A DNA stretch of 64,000 nt from Punica granatum. Taxonomy: Eukaryota > Streptophyta > Magnoliopsida > Myrtales > Lythraceae. A program made the translations under genes and the position numbers. The notes below the pieces were generated by a model. The model was not told where the DNA came from and did not search any database. It saw nothing but the letters and a program-made list of their open reading frames with translations. The DNA lies in the NCBI RefSeq assembly GCF_007655135.1, contig NC_045130.1:4030001-4094000 (forward strand), read 5' to 3'. Every line of letters starts with the position of its first letter. Position 1 is the first letter of the stretch. Of the stretch, positions 1 through 11,090 are shown piece after piece.

Positions 1-358
1 TTGATAATTACGTGTGGTTGGAAACTATTTGGTTGAGCATGAGTTTAAGTAACAAGAGTACATGCAACCAAATGATCCGGATGACCGGTGAGCAACATGT
101 ACTTACGCGTAAGGCCTCCACTGTTTTTTGACTTTAAGGACGGAGAGGGCTCCAAATTATGTAAAGGAGAGAAGAGGAGCACTATATAGGAATTCGTCAA
201 CTTAAATGGCCTAGTGGACAATTTTTTCCCAGAGGGGCAAAGGTCACATAAAGAGACGTTATACATTTTAAATTTTGTGGTGCCAATTGTGTCCAATGCT
301 AGAGTTGGTAGCCACATGATAATTCTAATATAAATAAATGACCTCGACCCCTATACTA
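1..358. other. Intergenic sequence at window start
   Basis: I see no gene here. Short open frames on both strands show no recognisable domain and no splice-compatible partner. A SINE lies immediately downstream. Confidence 0.5.
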
Positions 359-574
359 ACTAAAGGGAAACACAACCCAAAGGCTTGACCTAGTGATTAT
401 AAGGAGAAACTCATGTATCCACCCGATTTGGAGTTGAAAATACTTTGGAGTCACCGGAGCGCTTTTGGCGTGACTAGCTGCTCCATGTGCCATCGAGCGT
501 TGATTGAGATTAGGGGAATTAACTGGATGAAAACCAGACACTCCAGTAAAAAAAAAAAAACTAAAGGGAAACAC
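359..574 (+). mobile_element. SINE with perfect 15-bp target site duplication
   Basis: The body (374-559) begins with a tRNA-like segment containing GACCTAGTGATTA, an A-box-like motif, and ends in an A-rich tail at about 548-559. It is bracketed by identical 15-bp direct repeats, ACTAAAGGGAAACAC, at 359-373 and 560-574. Poly(A) tail plus target duplication is the hallmark of LINE-mobilised SINE insertion. It lies about 150 bp upstream of the TATA box of the first laccase gene. The exact tRNA ancestor was not identified. Confidence 0.85.
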
Positions 575-727
575 TTTTTTTTTAGATTTTTAATTTACTT
601 TTCTTTTTAAATTTTTATGCGGAGGTGGAGCACATGGAGGAATAAACATTTCAAAGAGGAAAACCAATAATCAAATCCAACTATTGTCCATCATCACATC
701 TGGCAGCTACCTCAAAATCCTTTTTCC

Positions 728-735
728 TATAAATA
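728..735 (+). promoter_or_regulatory. TATA box of Lac-A
   Basis: TATAAATA lies about 100 bp upstream of the Lac-A start codon. The same motif precedes the other two intact laccases at similar distance, and the surrounding upstream sequence (about 610-830) resembles that of Lac-B (about 37760-38086), supporting a duplicated promoter. Confidence 0.6.
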
Positions 736-830
736 CTTCTCCCAATTGGGAGCTTTGAGCATCCCATAAGAGTAGAAAATCGGACCAAAAGCAAAAGTTA
801 GAACAACGTTGTTCTGTTTATGAGAGAGGA

Positions 831-3800
831 ATGGGAGCTTATGGAGGCTTGATCTTTGCATTCATAGGATTTGTCTTCTTGCATGGCTGGTCTTTCTACT
901 CGGCTCAGGCCGCTGTGCATTACTATGATTTCGTCGTAAGTATATTTCCTTACATAGATGTTATGATGTTGTATAGCGATGAGAGTTTATATGTACACAC
1001 ACCCATTAGAATATTTTTATCTTTGAATACACGCCACCCCTTAAGAATATTTCACCTTTGAATCATGTATGTATTGATAGTCATACTTGCGGAATGTGCA
1101 ATATATGATGGATCATGTGGTCCAATAAGAGAAAACCTCAGGTGAGGTCGTCAAGACATTGACGAATGAGTTGTGCATTTTGATAATTTTTGGGTGCATA
1201 TATAAATATATAATAATATTATGAGATAATGAATATAAAGATATAGTTGCTTTTACGCATTTTATTTCCTAATTTCTATACTGACAATTCAGTACAAAAA
1301 ATAGAGATAGCAGTGACTAAAAAGTCTATCACAATTTATCCACACACTCAATTTGTGACAGGTCTTTCCCTTATAAATATAGATAAAATTCTTTAGTTTT
1401 TATTCTCATTAATTTTCACAAATTGTCATGAATTTTTTCCGTCACTAGCACTGTATTCATGTAGTGATTGTCTCATAAAATAAATCAAAAAATTTAATTT
1501 ATACGGTGTGCAATCGACTAATTCCATGTTAACCTGCATTGCAGTTGGAAGAGAAAAACTTTACAAAGTTATGCAGCACGAAGAGCATATTGACAGTGAA
1601 CGGCAGCTTTCCAGGGCCGGAAATTCGAGTCCACAAGGGAGACACTGTGTTTGTTACCGTCCATAATCATGGGACATACGGTGTGACCATTCACTGGTAA
1701 CTACTACAAAATTCATTATATTTTTTATTGCTAATCATTAAATGATACAATGACTGATTTAGTTATTTGAAAAAAGATTAAAGCATTTTATGATTTTGAG
1801 AATAATTGGCATTTTGACAAAGATTATCTGACCGTTTAGACCATAAAATTCCAAATAATAATCAAGTTGCTTTAATAGTGGAGGCTTTGCCCATCTTTTT
1901 TTTTCTTTTTTTGGGGGGAACAAACAAAAAGCGGGGTGATGTTCATCGCTTACAGGCGGAACATATGTTACAACATAAAAATAAAATGATATAAATTAGA
2001 TTGTTACTCCCCCTCCCAAAAAAAAAAACACAAAAAAAGGAAAGGAATCGTCTTCTCATTCTTCTCATGGCGCGATGGTGAGACCCGCAAATAACTAAAT
2101 TTGGAATATACAGGCACGGAGTGAAACAACCTAGAAATCCCTGGTCGGATGGTCCGGAAAATATCACTCAATGTCCGATCCCACCGAACACCAGTTTCAC
2201 TCAGGAGATCATATTTAGCGATGAAGAAGGGACGCTCTGGTGGCACGCTCACAGTGACTGGACTCGCGCCACCGTGCATGGCGCCATCATCATTTTTCCA
2301 AAGCCAGGAGATACATACCCATATCCGAAACCTGCTGCCGAGCAAACACTTGTATTAGGTATACATCACCGAATCTAATCTATTCTTCACCGTCAAAAGA
2401 TCAACCGATGGATGGCTTTCCCACATATGCTTTAATTTCAATAATCAGATCAATAAATCTTATATTGCGTGGATTAACAGGTGAATGGTACAAGGGAGAT
2501 GTCATGGCGATTATCGAAGAAGCAATCGCAACTGGAGGTGATCCCAATCTATCGGACGCTTTCACCATCAACGGCCAACCGGGAGACTTATATGACTGCT
2601 CCAACAGTAAGATTTTCCCTTTCCTTTTTCTGTAAATTTTTCGATTTTAAAAAAACAAAACGGACATAGGAAGAGACAAATGATTATGTGAACTGTAGCA
2701 GGTCAAAAGACATATATCTCGAAACGTGCTTTTCAATTTCATTAATAAAAAAAAGAAAGAGGTTATCGAAGCTTCTGTAGGCATTTTATTCGTTTTTCTT
2801 TGCTCAATTTATAAATAATAGTTTGTGCATTTGATAACCAAAGACTATAAATAATAATAATAATCTAAATACGACGGTTTGTATTCGCCAGCAAAATCAA
2901 TACGGATCTGTTCAACCAAATTCCTTTGGGTAATTAACCAGACTGTGGTGGCACTAGCTAATATTTGACACAATACAGCAACCACGTTCCGCATGCTGGT
3001 CGACTATGGCAAGACCTACCTGCTCCGTGTAATCAATGCTGTGATGAACGAGGAGATCTTCTTCGGCATTGCGAACCACACCCTCAGGGTCGTGGGGACG
3101 GATGGCGCCTACTTGAAGCCTATAAATGTTGAGTACATCATGATCACGCCGGGACAAACTATGGACATTCTAGTCAAAGCGAATAAACCCCGGAGCCACT
3201 ACTACATGATGGGAAGCCCTTTCGCGGACACGAATGCCCCGTTTGATAACACCTTGACAACGGCGATCTTCCAGTACCGGGGCAAGTACACCCCTCCGTC
3301 CTCCCCTTACGTCCCTAGCCTTCCCGTCTACAACAATAAGAGTGCGGCCGGGAACTTCACGGCACTACTGCGGAGCCTGGCGAGCAAGAAACACCCCGTG
3401 TGCGTGCCCCTTAACATCACAAAGCGTATCTTCATGACTGTTTCCGTGAATCAGATCGAATGCGCAAACGCGTCATGCAGTGGCCCCGACGGGAATAGAT
3501 TATCCGCCAGTTTGACAAACATCAGCTTCGTGACTCCATCTATTGATATCCTACAAGCTTACTACAGGTAATTTTCGTTGTAAATATGTAATTAAAATTA
3601 TTTACTGCAGGGTGTTAATTAATTTAACTAAATGATGATACGCTGATATAATTTTTCTTTTATTTTTTTTTCTTGCTATTGAACCTCGAGGATACATTCA
3701 TAACATGTAATAAGTACATGACAAGAATACATAAGGTAAAATGCTCATGAAAAAGAAAATTACAAGATTGGAGATAATCGGATCCGTTTAGGCAAATTAC

Positions 3801-4839
3801 ACGGGAGATTTGAGATGAAATTACAAAGTAGCAGCTATCCGAAAATTCCGATCAAAATTCTGTGCCGTCACACATGGACCAAGATAATTCAGGGAAGGGT
3901 CCTCATTCCATATATCCATGTAGAACTTTGCCATCTGATGCCGATGTTTAGAGGTGGATTTAATTTTTGTTTTAGGTTGAATGATATGGTGATATAATTA
4001 ATTTTCTTTTGCAGGCACATTGAAAACGTATATAACAATACTTTTCCCGACAAGCCCCCTTACTTCTTCAACTTTACGGGAGATGTGGGGAACAACACGG
4101 TGTACCCGAGCCTAGGGACAAAGGTGAACATGATTAAGTACGGTTCTGCCGTGGAAATTATTTGGCAAGGGACCAACGTCGGGGCTGCCGAGAATCACCC
4201 GATGCATCTGCACGGTTACAGCTTCTACGTGGTCGGTATGGGTGATGGGAACTTCGATAATAAGACTAGCCCCTCCAAATATAACTTAGTTGATCCACCG
4301 CTGGTTAACACCATCGGACTCCCAAAGAATGGATGGACCGTGATAAGATTCGTTGCAGATAATCCCGGTGAGTCTCTTCAAATCCCATCATCCGTTGCCT
4401 TGTCATCATGATTAAATATCCACGTGCATGCTAGACTGTTATTTTATCGGTGTGAATCATGATATTCGGAAGCCCAATTGAGTTCCGAGATTAATCTAGT
4501 CGAGCCGAGTCGGCCCACTAAGGGATAAAACTCTATCATCGTGGATTTTCTGTATTCATAAGGACTAGAACTCAAGACTTTACTTAATTGGAACAAACAC
4601 CGAACTGCTTGAATTAATCCACGTTGGTTATGCTAGACTGTTATTTTCATTTCCAATTAAATTGTCATATCTAATAATTTCTTAATTTTGTTTCCTCAGG
4701 AGTATGGTTTATGCACTGTCATCTAGAGAGGCACGCGAGCTGGGGCATGGACACCGTCCTCATTGTTCAAAATGGTCACACCAAAGATCAGAAAATTCGC
4801 CGGCCCCCCAAGTACATGCCACCTTGTTCCATGTCCTAG
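831..4839 (+). CDS. Laccase Lac-A (LAC14/15-like), seven exons, 569 aa
   Basis: Predicted secreted multicopper oxidase (diphenol:O2 oxidoreductase) acting on apoplastic phenolics such as monolignols or flavonoids. Exons by GT-AG junctions and unbroken frame: 831-935, 1545-1696, 2114-2358, 2481-2606, 2979-3567, 4015-4367, 4700-4839; total 1710 nt. A hydrophobic signal peptide (about residues 1-26, ending ...YSAQA) is followed by three cupredoxin domains. All four copper motifs are present: HWHG (H85, H87), WWHAH (H130, H132), HPMHLH (H467-H472) and HCHLERH (H529-C530-H531, H535). The axial T1 position (Cys+10) is Met540. The start is the first ATG after the TATA box and precedes the signal peptide. 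[15 protein letters not shown] and HCHLERH...WGM suggest the LAC14/LAC15 clade rather than the lignin laccases; the clade is inferred from memory, the laccase identity is secure. Intron 6 hosts a dispersed repeat. Confidence 0.93.
4445..4632 (-). repeat. SINE-like dispersed repeat (family 2) in Lac-A intron 6
   Basis: A roughly 180-bp repeat with the recurring landmarks ATGATATT-GGAAGCCC, CCGA-TCGGCCCACTAAGGG, GAACTCAAGACTTTACTTAA and CACGTTGGTTATG. Related copies lie at about 35036-35190, 40585-40747, 43919-44098 and 57900-58085, and a copy in the opposite orientation at 34660-34830. On the minus strand it carries a B-box-like GTCTTGAGTTCTAGTCC, so a degenerate tRNA-derived SINE is likely. 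Confidence 0.6.
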
Positions 4840-5242
4840 AACGATGAACCCGTTCAATTGATCGGTTAATTAAGTGTTTAGAGTGAATATTGTCAAATAA
4901 GTATCCGTCGGTGGAAAAGTGCGGTCTCATTGCAATGGGACATATACCATTTCGCAAAAGATAAGTCACCGAAAGGTTGACAAGATGAATTTCGATTGTA
5001 GGGATAAGCTAATTAAGTGGCGTAGGAGCGAAGAGGAAAGTGGCAAGTTCTGGTTAATTGTTTCTGTACCATCACATTATTTATTTTAGTACAATGAATA
5101 TATTGCTGCGTGAATTAAATTTTCCAATTCCTCCAGCAGTGTGTGTGTATATATTATATTGCTTTGGCTTCATCATCAGGACTGATTCAAGAGCATTTAT
5201 TCTGGGGACAATATGGAGAGCATTTTGAGCACGCGTATATAT

Positions 5243-5274
<32 letters not shown>

Positions 5275-7834
5275 GTATTTTTTTTTCCATTTTAATTCAA
5301 AAAGAAAAGAGGAGAGTACTTACAATATGCCAGAGGAAAAATATCTTCATGGTGCCCGCTGTTCCCAATATTTGAAATTTAGCAGCCTCTGTATGTATGT
5401 TGACCCTCTCGTTATTGGGAGCTTACGGCAGATGCATACATGCATGTGATGCACGCATCTCTTTCTTCGTGGAGATAAGAGATATATCACGTTAAAGACT
5501 CAATAAAAAATTTTCATTCTGTAACAGAATTTGTAACTATGTGTTGATGTATCAAACAATTATTATCTTATGACAAATATTATGTGATATATTCATTATA
5601 TGGTATATTCGTTACATACAAGACTTTTTCTTTGAAAGAGCAACATGCGTAGAGAGGAGAAGGCACATGGACTCATCGAGACCTAAAAATTCTTCTCAAT
5701 CTCAAATCTCATATTTTCATTTTGTCTATTACATATGAAGTTCTATTGTTTCACCTCTAATTTCGCTTATTTTGTGCCATTACATTTAGGCATGAGTTAC
5801 TACATCCATTGATTCCCGTGTCCTAAATCGGCCTCTGAACGGTGAGTCACATTTTCAACTTACAAGCATTTTAATGAGCAACCCATCCAATATGTGCTCT
5901 GAATAAAGATCATAAGAGTGGTGGTAGGGACTGCTTCGCCTGCCACCACTACCCCTAGTTTAACCATCATCATCATTATTTATTTTATTTTTCTTGCTTT
6001 TATCCAGGCTTGTGGGCTCATCTTGACCTCGTCAGACCCCTTGAAATCTGTTTTCGATTACGAAAGGGGTTTATGATCTAATAACAAAATAAAATTTTTA
6101 ATAATTAATAAAAGAAGACGGGTGTTCCCACCAGGATAATCAAATTCAAATATTTTGATCATCAAACTAGAGTGTGCGTTAATACACTATATCCTCATTC
6201 TCGAGTGTTTTCAAACACAATGCAGTATCCCTACCGCAGGAAAAGTTACCGCGTTTCGAGCCATTTTCTTCCTTTTACTTTCTGGGTTACCAAGCAAAAA
6301 AGAAAAGGTAAAAATCTCACCAATGAATTATTACCATGCACTTCTGCTTTATGCCCGCGAGAATCATGGAAAGTGGAAGATGCCGTTGTCCTTTCGAATT
6401 CCTTTTCTCACTCCTGATTAATTTATTCAATCATTGTCCGAAGGAATTAAAGGTAATATACATCGAGCGATAAAATCTTTTGTTTTCAGATTAAGGAATA
6501 CAGTGAAGATACAAAGACACATATGGATGTGATTGAGCTCTGTTCGATCTTTATTTAATATTGTGTGAAAACTAGGTCATGCCCGTAGAAAAAACCACCA
6601 GTGATAGGAAAGAAAGCGATCTCATACCGAGAATATATATACACACACACACATACATACACACACAGTGGTCATTTTGATTGGTTAAGATAACTGGGGA
6701 CATTGATCAGATCCTTAATGTCGATATTATTGGTATATTAATTAATCATGAAAAGACTCATCACATCTAATCCTTGATCGATCCTAGGGTACACATAGAG
6801 ACAGGCAGACTTAGACATATGGCTTCTATTCTATACAAAGATATATACACACACACTCATATCCTAGAAATAAAACAATGAAAATTAATAAAAGAAATTA
6901 AATAATGAAGATGAACTATCATTGCACGTTCTTCTTCGAATCTGATCGGATTTGGTCAATGACACCGAAGCTAAAAACCAAATGTATGCCTTTTTTTTTT
7001 CCGGATCTACCTCTTATATTCGGAATTCTAATGAGCTCTATTTAATTTAATTTAGAACTGGATCGGCCATTAAATAGTAAATCTCACTCAATCATTATTT
7101 TTCCGTTCATAAAACTTAAATTTAATACCTTATTTAAAGATAATAAATGCTAAATCATTTTTTTTGAAGAATCGTATATAATTTTGAAAATGAGTTGACC
7201 GACATTCACAGCTCTAATTAAATAAGGTTGGCTGATATATATATATATATATATATTATATACCGGTGAGAATTAGTTGCCCCGTATTGGAAGAAGATTG
7301 GGTTTATTATCCTATCAACTTGAAATCTTTGAATGAGATATGAGTTCAATTATTTATAGAGTCGGTGCAAATTTTACATATGTGCATATTTGCGTATTGG
7401 GCATGTTTATAATTGTCACATCTTCAACTGCACTGAGATAAAATGAAGCCTTGTGATAAATAAACGAAATATAAATGATCATAAGAATCCAAAAATAATA
7501 TCTACATCGACTAGCTCTGTTGAGTGGGGGTCACAACTTATTGAGCGAGGCTCGAATGATAATGACACTATGTAATTTCGTTTTCTTTTGCTTGGAGATG
7601 ATATTATAACGAAGCATTGAATGACAAACTACCATTTTCCATTTCAAACAAAATAAATCCCACAACGCGTTTCAACATCTTGATATCCGTATTGCGTTGT
7701 CTAATAGTCTTATTTCGTTAAAGGTTGCAGCTTACATTAATTATGTGGGTCATACGATGTACGCGTTTTCCTGTCATATTGTCTATCTTCTTCTGTGATT
7801 GAATAATCTCTCGTTCCTTTTCTTTGAGATAAAA
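4840..7834. other. 3' flank of Lac-A and intergenic DNA
   Basis: About 4840-5475 is the 3' untranslated and flanking region of Lac-A; it reappears, diverged, at 35598-36720 downstream of a laccase remnant (for example the GACAGATGCATACATGCATG-type motif near 5430 and 36660). From 5476 onward I see no gene. It holds AC/TA microsatellites at about 5238-5277, 6635-6668, 6842-6858 and 7236-7260, and a weak copy of dispersed repeat family 2 around 7000-7190. Confidence 0.55.
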
Positions 7835-8842
7835 ATTTATTATTGACAATTTGATCTTTGAAAGATACACCTTACTGCAAATTGGTCCTTGAAATATATT
7901 GTGTGTACTAATTAGTCCGAACGTTTCAAACGTCACAACCAATTGGTCATTATGTTCGAATAAGTGGCAGGTCCCGGACCGGAAAGTGGCTTTCATGGCC
8001 GTTAATTGCCACTGTGAGTCTGTGAACCTCCCTGTCCAGTAGCTTCCTTCCTTTATCGAATTCGAAAACGTCCCGCTCTCCATCTCCATTTGCTTCTTCC
8101 GCTCACCAAATCAATGGGATTATCGCAGAGCCGTGAAGATGAGCTGTCGGACTCGGAATCCGAAGCCACGCCAGCCAGATCGGAAGCGGAATCCGAGGAC
8201 TACCAGGACGCCAATGGACAGAGCTCCGCCGAACGAACCCCCAAGACGCCGTCTTCGGTTGACGAGGTGGAGGCGAAGCTCCGGGCCCCGAAGCTCAAAT
8301 ACGCGACCCCTCAGACCCAGAACCCCCATGTCAAGAACCCGGTGAAGCTCTACCTCCACATCGGGGGACACACCTCCGAGAAGCTCACCTCTTATGATTT
8401 CGTCAAAAATTGTAGAATTGATGGCGGGGAGAATGAGAGCGATGAGGATGAGGAGGAAAATGCGGGGGAAGCTTGGTGGGTCCTCAAGGTTGGGTCGAAA
8501 GTTAGGGTTAGGGTTGGGGCTGAGATGCAATTGAAGTATATCGGAGATTAAAATCGGGTTGATTTTGTGGCTCAGGGTGTGTGGTTTTCTGTTCAAAACA
8601 GGGAAATGGAAAGGGATGAAGGAAGGAAGCTACTGGACAGTGATGTTCACGGACTCACAGCGGTAACTAACGGCCATGAGAGCCACTTCCCGTCAGCGAC
8701 CTGCCACTCATTCGAATGGAAGGACCAATTGATTTTAACATTTGAAATGTTTAGATTAATTAGTACACATAATGTATTTCAGGGATCAATTTGCAGTAAG
8801 GTGTATCTCTTAGGATCAAATTGTCAATTTTGTCATTTATTA
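7835..8842. mobile_element. Pack-MULE-like TIR element carrying a host gene fragment
   Basis: Two inverted repeats of roughly 200 bp (left about 7843-8052, right about 8605-8834) flank the fragment. Matching landmarks are ATACACCTTACTGCAAATTG (left) against its complement near 8790-8810 (right), and GTCCAGTAGCTTCCTTCCTT (left) against AAGGAAGGAAGCTACTGGAC (right). Outside them the octamer ATTTATTA occurs at 7835-7842 and 8835-8842, a candidate target duplication. Long TIRs, target duplication of about 8-9 bp and a captured exon fit a Mutator-like Pack-MULE. The TIR ends are not perfectly matched, so the exact boundaries and superfamily are inferred. There is no transposase. Confidence 0.72.
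8114..8596 (+). pseudogene. Captured fragment of a VID27-like (CYPRO4-type) gene
   Basis: The frame from ATG 8114 (MGLSQSREDELSDSE) has an acidic N-terminus, then KLYLHIGG, EKLTSYDFVK, an acidic stretch DEDEEEN, AWWVLKVGSK and VGAEMQLK. These match my memory of the N-terminal region of plant VID27-like/CYPRO4 proteins, cytoplasmic proteins of unclear function with a Vid27 C-terminal domain. The frame stops at TAA 8549-8551, but the same frame continues with RVDFVAQGVW, so the stop looks like a point nonsense change at a Gln codon. The usual several-hundred-residue remainder is absent: the right TIR follows. A short deletion relative to the family around LHIGG-HTSEKL is likely. It is a gene fragment trapped between inverted repeats, not a functional gene. 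Family identification is good but from memory. Confidence 0.75.
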
Positions 8843-8900
8843 TCAATCGATTTATTTTTTATGCAGATAAGTCAAAGCATATTCGGGCAGCGATATAAAC

Positions 8901-9359
8901 TTAAGGGGCCGTTTGAATTTAGAATTAAAGTCACGAAATTTTAACTTTGATTTTAATTAAGGAAAAAAACAAAAAAAATTTCTTACCATTGTGGGCCACC
9001 CTTCCTTCTCTCCCCTTGACTTTTAGGAGCCTTGGCAAAATGAGAACCCCCATTCTTCTTCCCCTGCGACACAACGCCGGCCCCCCTCCTTCTTCCTCCT
9101 CTGCTCGACATCTCATTACAGAACAGGTTTGCGAATCGAATCCGTTCTACCCCACATTGCTTGTCCTCTGCGAGCGGGTGAAGCCGCTACACTTACCTCT
9201 GAAGCTTCGTGTTGGCAGTGCATCTGAGAGCACGATAGGAACTTAGCCGGGCCCCTACCAGTTCTTTCTCTTCTTAAGAAGTGTCCGAGCTCACTTCCAA
9301 CTTCCACATCGACATTATAGGTAATTTCTGCGACCTATTTCATCTCCAATTTGATAATT
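8901..9359. mobile_element. Left arm of a PIF/Harbinger-like MITE split by the retrotransposon
   Basis: The left terminus (8904, AGGGGCCGTTTG followed by AATTAAAGTCA...TTTTAACTTTGATTTTAATT) mirrors the right terminus at 31884 (complement TAAGGCCCCGTTTGGATT... TTTTAACTTTAACTTTAAC). TTA is present outside both ends (8901-8903 and 31885-31887), as expected for a TWA target duplication of PIF/Harbinger elements. Both arms also share a GTGGGCC motif further in. The interior of this arm (9000-9359) has no recognisable gene. Confidence 0.6.
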
Positions 9360-9555
9360 ATTTATGTCAGCACCCAATTTCGGTCCATCGGCTCCAAGGG
9401 GGTAAAATTGTCATTTTTCTATTTATCACTCTTTTTTTTTTTTTTTTTTTTTAAAAAAAATAAAAAATAAAAAATAATTAAATAATTAATTAATTAATAA
9501 TATATATATATAATTTTTTTTTAAAAAAAAAAAAAGGAAAGGAAAGAAAAGTCTC

Positions 9556-9578
9556 GGGCAGGGCCGGGCAAGGCCGGG
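9556..9578 (+). other. Potential G-quadruplex motif in the LTR
   Basis: Four GGG tracts separated by 2, 2 and 7 bases fit the G3N1-7 rule on the plus (transcribed) strand. The same motif occurs in the solo LTR (14564-14586) and 3' LTR (28474-28496). Folding is predicted from pattern only. Confidence 0.55.
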
Positions 9579-10457
9579 CAGCATTGACCGGCTGCCCGTG
9601 ACCCGCCGGCCCTAATTCAAAAAAAAAAAAAATTGTTCTGGGCAGTCCGGGCAGGCCGGGCAGCGGCAACCGGCTGCCCGCGATCTGGCCGGCCGCCCAG
9701 AATAGGAAATCGCGGATTTCGCGATTTCCTCCCCAAATCGGCTGAAATCTCGACCGAAAATTGCAATTAAAGGGGGGAAAACCTAATTCGGCGCGGACAC
9801 AACGGAACCCAGTGAAAAAAATCGCGAAATTCCTCTCGGATTGGGAGAATTTTGCAAATCGGAGCCCGATTGGAACCGCGCCGGAAAACCGTGAAATCTC
9901 CGCAATTCCGACCGTTCCGGCCACCGGTGAAGCCCAGATCGGAACCGGCGTCCCCAGGGCGGCGCTCAGAACACTCACCCGCTCCTCTTCGCGCCGTCGT
10001 TGCGGCGCCCAACGGCCAGAACCGCCGCCCTCAGCCGCTCGGCGCCGCCCGTGTTATCGTCCGACGAATCTGTCACTAACGGGCTTCGGCCCATTGCGTT
10101 CCCATTGCAGGTCCAGCCCAGCCAGCCCAGCCCGTCATCCACAGCCCAACGCCTTTCGCGGCCCAAGCCTTTATTCGGCCCGAGTTGCTCCAGTCCAGCC
10201 CAACGCCCCTCCGGGCGGTTCCCTCCTTCGGATAGGCTGACCGATCCGATCCGACCCGACCCGTCCGTCAGGCAGTTTTCTTATATTACAGAAACGTCCC
10301 CAAACTCTCGGATTAGGTAAAAATCTCAACTTAGCGGCATGTTTAGGGCTTTATATTAAATATCATGCCTGCTTGAATGATGATGACATGAAATAATTGC
10401 TTGTTGGTTGCATAGATTATCAAAATTATGCCAAATCCGATTATTCTAATTTTCTGA

Positions 10458-11090
10458 TTTGTTCCATTCTAGTCCTGCAACGAATTTTCTTTTTTTTTCA
10501 ATCCTGCCCAAATTCCCAAATCAATTTTAAACCAGTTCCATGACATTTTCGATATTTCCATCACGTCCATAATTTTTTTTTAGAATCAAATACTGCTCCA
10601 GCAAACTTTTACATTTGTTTCAATTCAGTCCCTGGAGCATTTATTATTTTTTAAAATCAGCCCTAAATTTCAAAATTCATTTCAAACATACTCTGGGCTA
10701 TTTCTTTATTTCTAGCACACCCTCCAAATTTTCTCAGGATTTTAAACCACCTCAGAAAAGTTTTTCCATTTGTTTCAATTCAGTCCCTGTGACATATATC
10801 CCTTTTAAAAAATCAGTCCAGAGCTCCAAAATTCTTTTCAAAAGCGTCCCGGGCTATTTCATTCTTTCCAGAACGTTCCCTGATTTTTTTTTTTAGAATT
10901 TAAAATCGCTCCAGTAAACTTTTCAATTTGTTTCAATTTAGTCCCTGCAACATTTATTCATTTTAAAACCAGCCCTGAATTTCAAAAAAAATAATTTTAA
11001 ATAAACCCTAGCCCATTTTATACTTTCCCGAACATTCTTCAAATTTTATAGAATTTAGAAAAATCATTCTCCAAATTTTTTTGATTTGTT
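10458..11090 (+). repeat. LTR-internal tandem repeat of about 157 bp, four units
   Basis: The landmark TTTGTTTCAATTCAGTCCCTG (or a variant) recurs at about 10458, 10614, 10769, 10927 and 11085, giving spacings of 155-158 bp. Each unit runs through CAGCCCTAAATTTCAAAA-like and TCTGGGCTATTTC-like segments. The same four-unit array is in the 3' LTR (about 29374-30000); the solo LTR has three units. Confidence 0.8.

Noticed and set aside
8120..8596. 158-codon minus-strand open frame over the VID27-like fragment
   Set aside because: The plus strand has clear family homology; the minus frame is its shadow.
9490..10320. Open frames in the GC-rich part of the LTR on both strands
   Set aside because: The same frames recur, with shifts, in all LTR copies (14625-15162, 28535-29236); they are compositional artefacts of noncoding LTR sequence.
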